Source of the DNA: Malaya genurostris
Taxonomy: Eukaryota > Arthropoda > Insecta > Diptera > Culicidae
Direction of reading: 5' to 3'
Length of the DNA stretch: 64,000 bases
NCBI RefSeq assembly: GCF_030247185.1
Contig: NC_080571.1
Coordinates: forward strand, 207,572,880 to 207,636,879
Shown one piece after another: positions 63,562-64,000 of this stretch. Both the position numbers and the translations under genes were made by a program. The notes below the pieces were generated by a model. It saw only the letters and a list, made by a program, of their open reading frames with translations. It was not told the DNA's origin and searched no databases. Position 1 is the stretch's first letter, and every line of letters begins with the position of its first letter.

Positions 63562-64000
63562 ATGAACGGTGAATATCTGGAGGCAATTGAGAGTTTTCTC
63601 GGGTTCATTTAGGCCTTCACTTGTTTTTTTTCTTCACAGGTCTGTGGAAAATCACTTTTTGTCTCGGTTTACTACTGATGATGGCCAGCGCGGAGGAGAT
63701 GATTGACGACATTGATGTTGATTTAATTTATCAAACTGCAACGGGAAATGTGATCGAGCCTAAAGAGCCGACCAACATTGCGGACGCTCCCAAGCCACCG
63801 GTCATTCTAGAAACATCGGAGCCTGTAATTCCGGTAGCCGTTTGCACTCCCACGCAAGAGTCGTTGCAGAAAATCGTAGGACAACTGTCGACAATTATTC
63901 AGGAGCTTTGGAAGCTACAGAAAGAAGAACAACTGAAGATGGTGGAGAGCGGTAGACAACAACAGGCCAACACCGTTGGGGTTCTTCAGCTGTGGCGATT
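63562..64000 (+). CDS. Secreted protein gene, 5' part only, two exons visible
   Basis: Exon 1 codes 'ATGAACG' (63562-63568), followed by a 71-bp intron (donor 'ggtgaat', acceptor 'tttcttcacag') and exon 2 from 63640, open to the window edge. The spliced start reads 'MNGLWKITFCLGLLLMMASA', a textbook signal peptide, followed by an acidic stretch (EEMIDDIDVD), a Pro-rich linker and a probable coiled coil ('LQKIVGQLSTIIQELWKLQK'). About 123 residues are visible. A signal peptide plus a coiled coil recalls mosquito fibrinogen-related or angiopoietin-like secreted (salivary) proteins, but the defining C-terminal domain lies outside the window, so the family is inference. Without splicing the first ATG frame stops after 16 codons, which supports the intron. 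Confidence 0.72.

Overview
This is a eukaryotic, AT-rich and extremely repeat-dense window. It looks like a dipteran, most likely a culicine mosquito. The reasons are short introns of about 70 bp, a wide range of insect Tc1/mariner transposases, a Bel-Pao element, Jockey-like LINEs and two tRNA-derived SINE types. There are also many copies of a degenerate repeat carrying the 'gaccgattttcacaaac' and 'gaactgagtcgaatggtat' motifs that I associate with mosquito genomes. The species assignment is inference only.

Layout. 1-1750 is a 117-bp minisatellite. 1880-2760 is a diverged direct duplication. 2761-25710 is a giant inverted repeat: two arms of about 9 kb (2761-11748 and 16446-25710) around a 4.7-kb spacer. 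Each arm, read from the centre outward, holds (i) an array of about 250-bp degenerate repeats with a LINE 3' end inserted in it, (ii) a five-exon gene of unknown function, 429 codons, whose splice phases all agree, intact in the right arm and frameshifted in the last exon of the left arm, (iii) two (TA)n tracts, and (iv) a decayed multi-exon transposase-like gene resembling the animal CACTA/EnSpm type, interrupted by a SINE with a 15-bp target duplication.

25711-28660 is mostly single-copy-looking DNA with a LINE fragment and a degenerate repeat. 29480-32340 holds a dead mariner and a 1-kb TIR element with a nested small palindrome. 32350-35746 is a nearly intact Bel-Pao polyprotein on the minus strand. 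It lies beside, and probably inside an intron of, a minus-strand multi-exon host gene (exons 36431-38075).

39650-42945 is an old repeat carrying two datable insertions: a Jockey-like retroposon with a pure poly-A tail, and a hAT-type element with an 8-bp duplication. 43200-44620 is a 43-bp satellite with a 172-bp higher-order period, interrupted by a 158-bp-arm hairpin. 44640-51900 holds LINE remnants, two abutting mariner-type transposons and MITEs. 54036-60308 holds three more Tc1/mariner-type elements with recognisable TIRs and TA duplications (irritans-like, D37E-like, DD41D), a SINE and a LINE ORF1. 60572-62030 is a dead LINE with a (TAAA)n tail. The window ends with the start of a secreted-protein gene (TATA box, signal peptide, 71-bp intron) at 63483-64000.

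Only three loci look like functional protein genes: the arm gene (right copy), the 36.4-38.1 kb gene, and the partial secreted-protein gene at the right edge.
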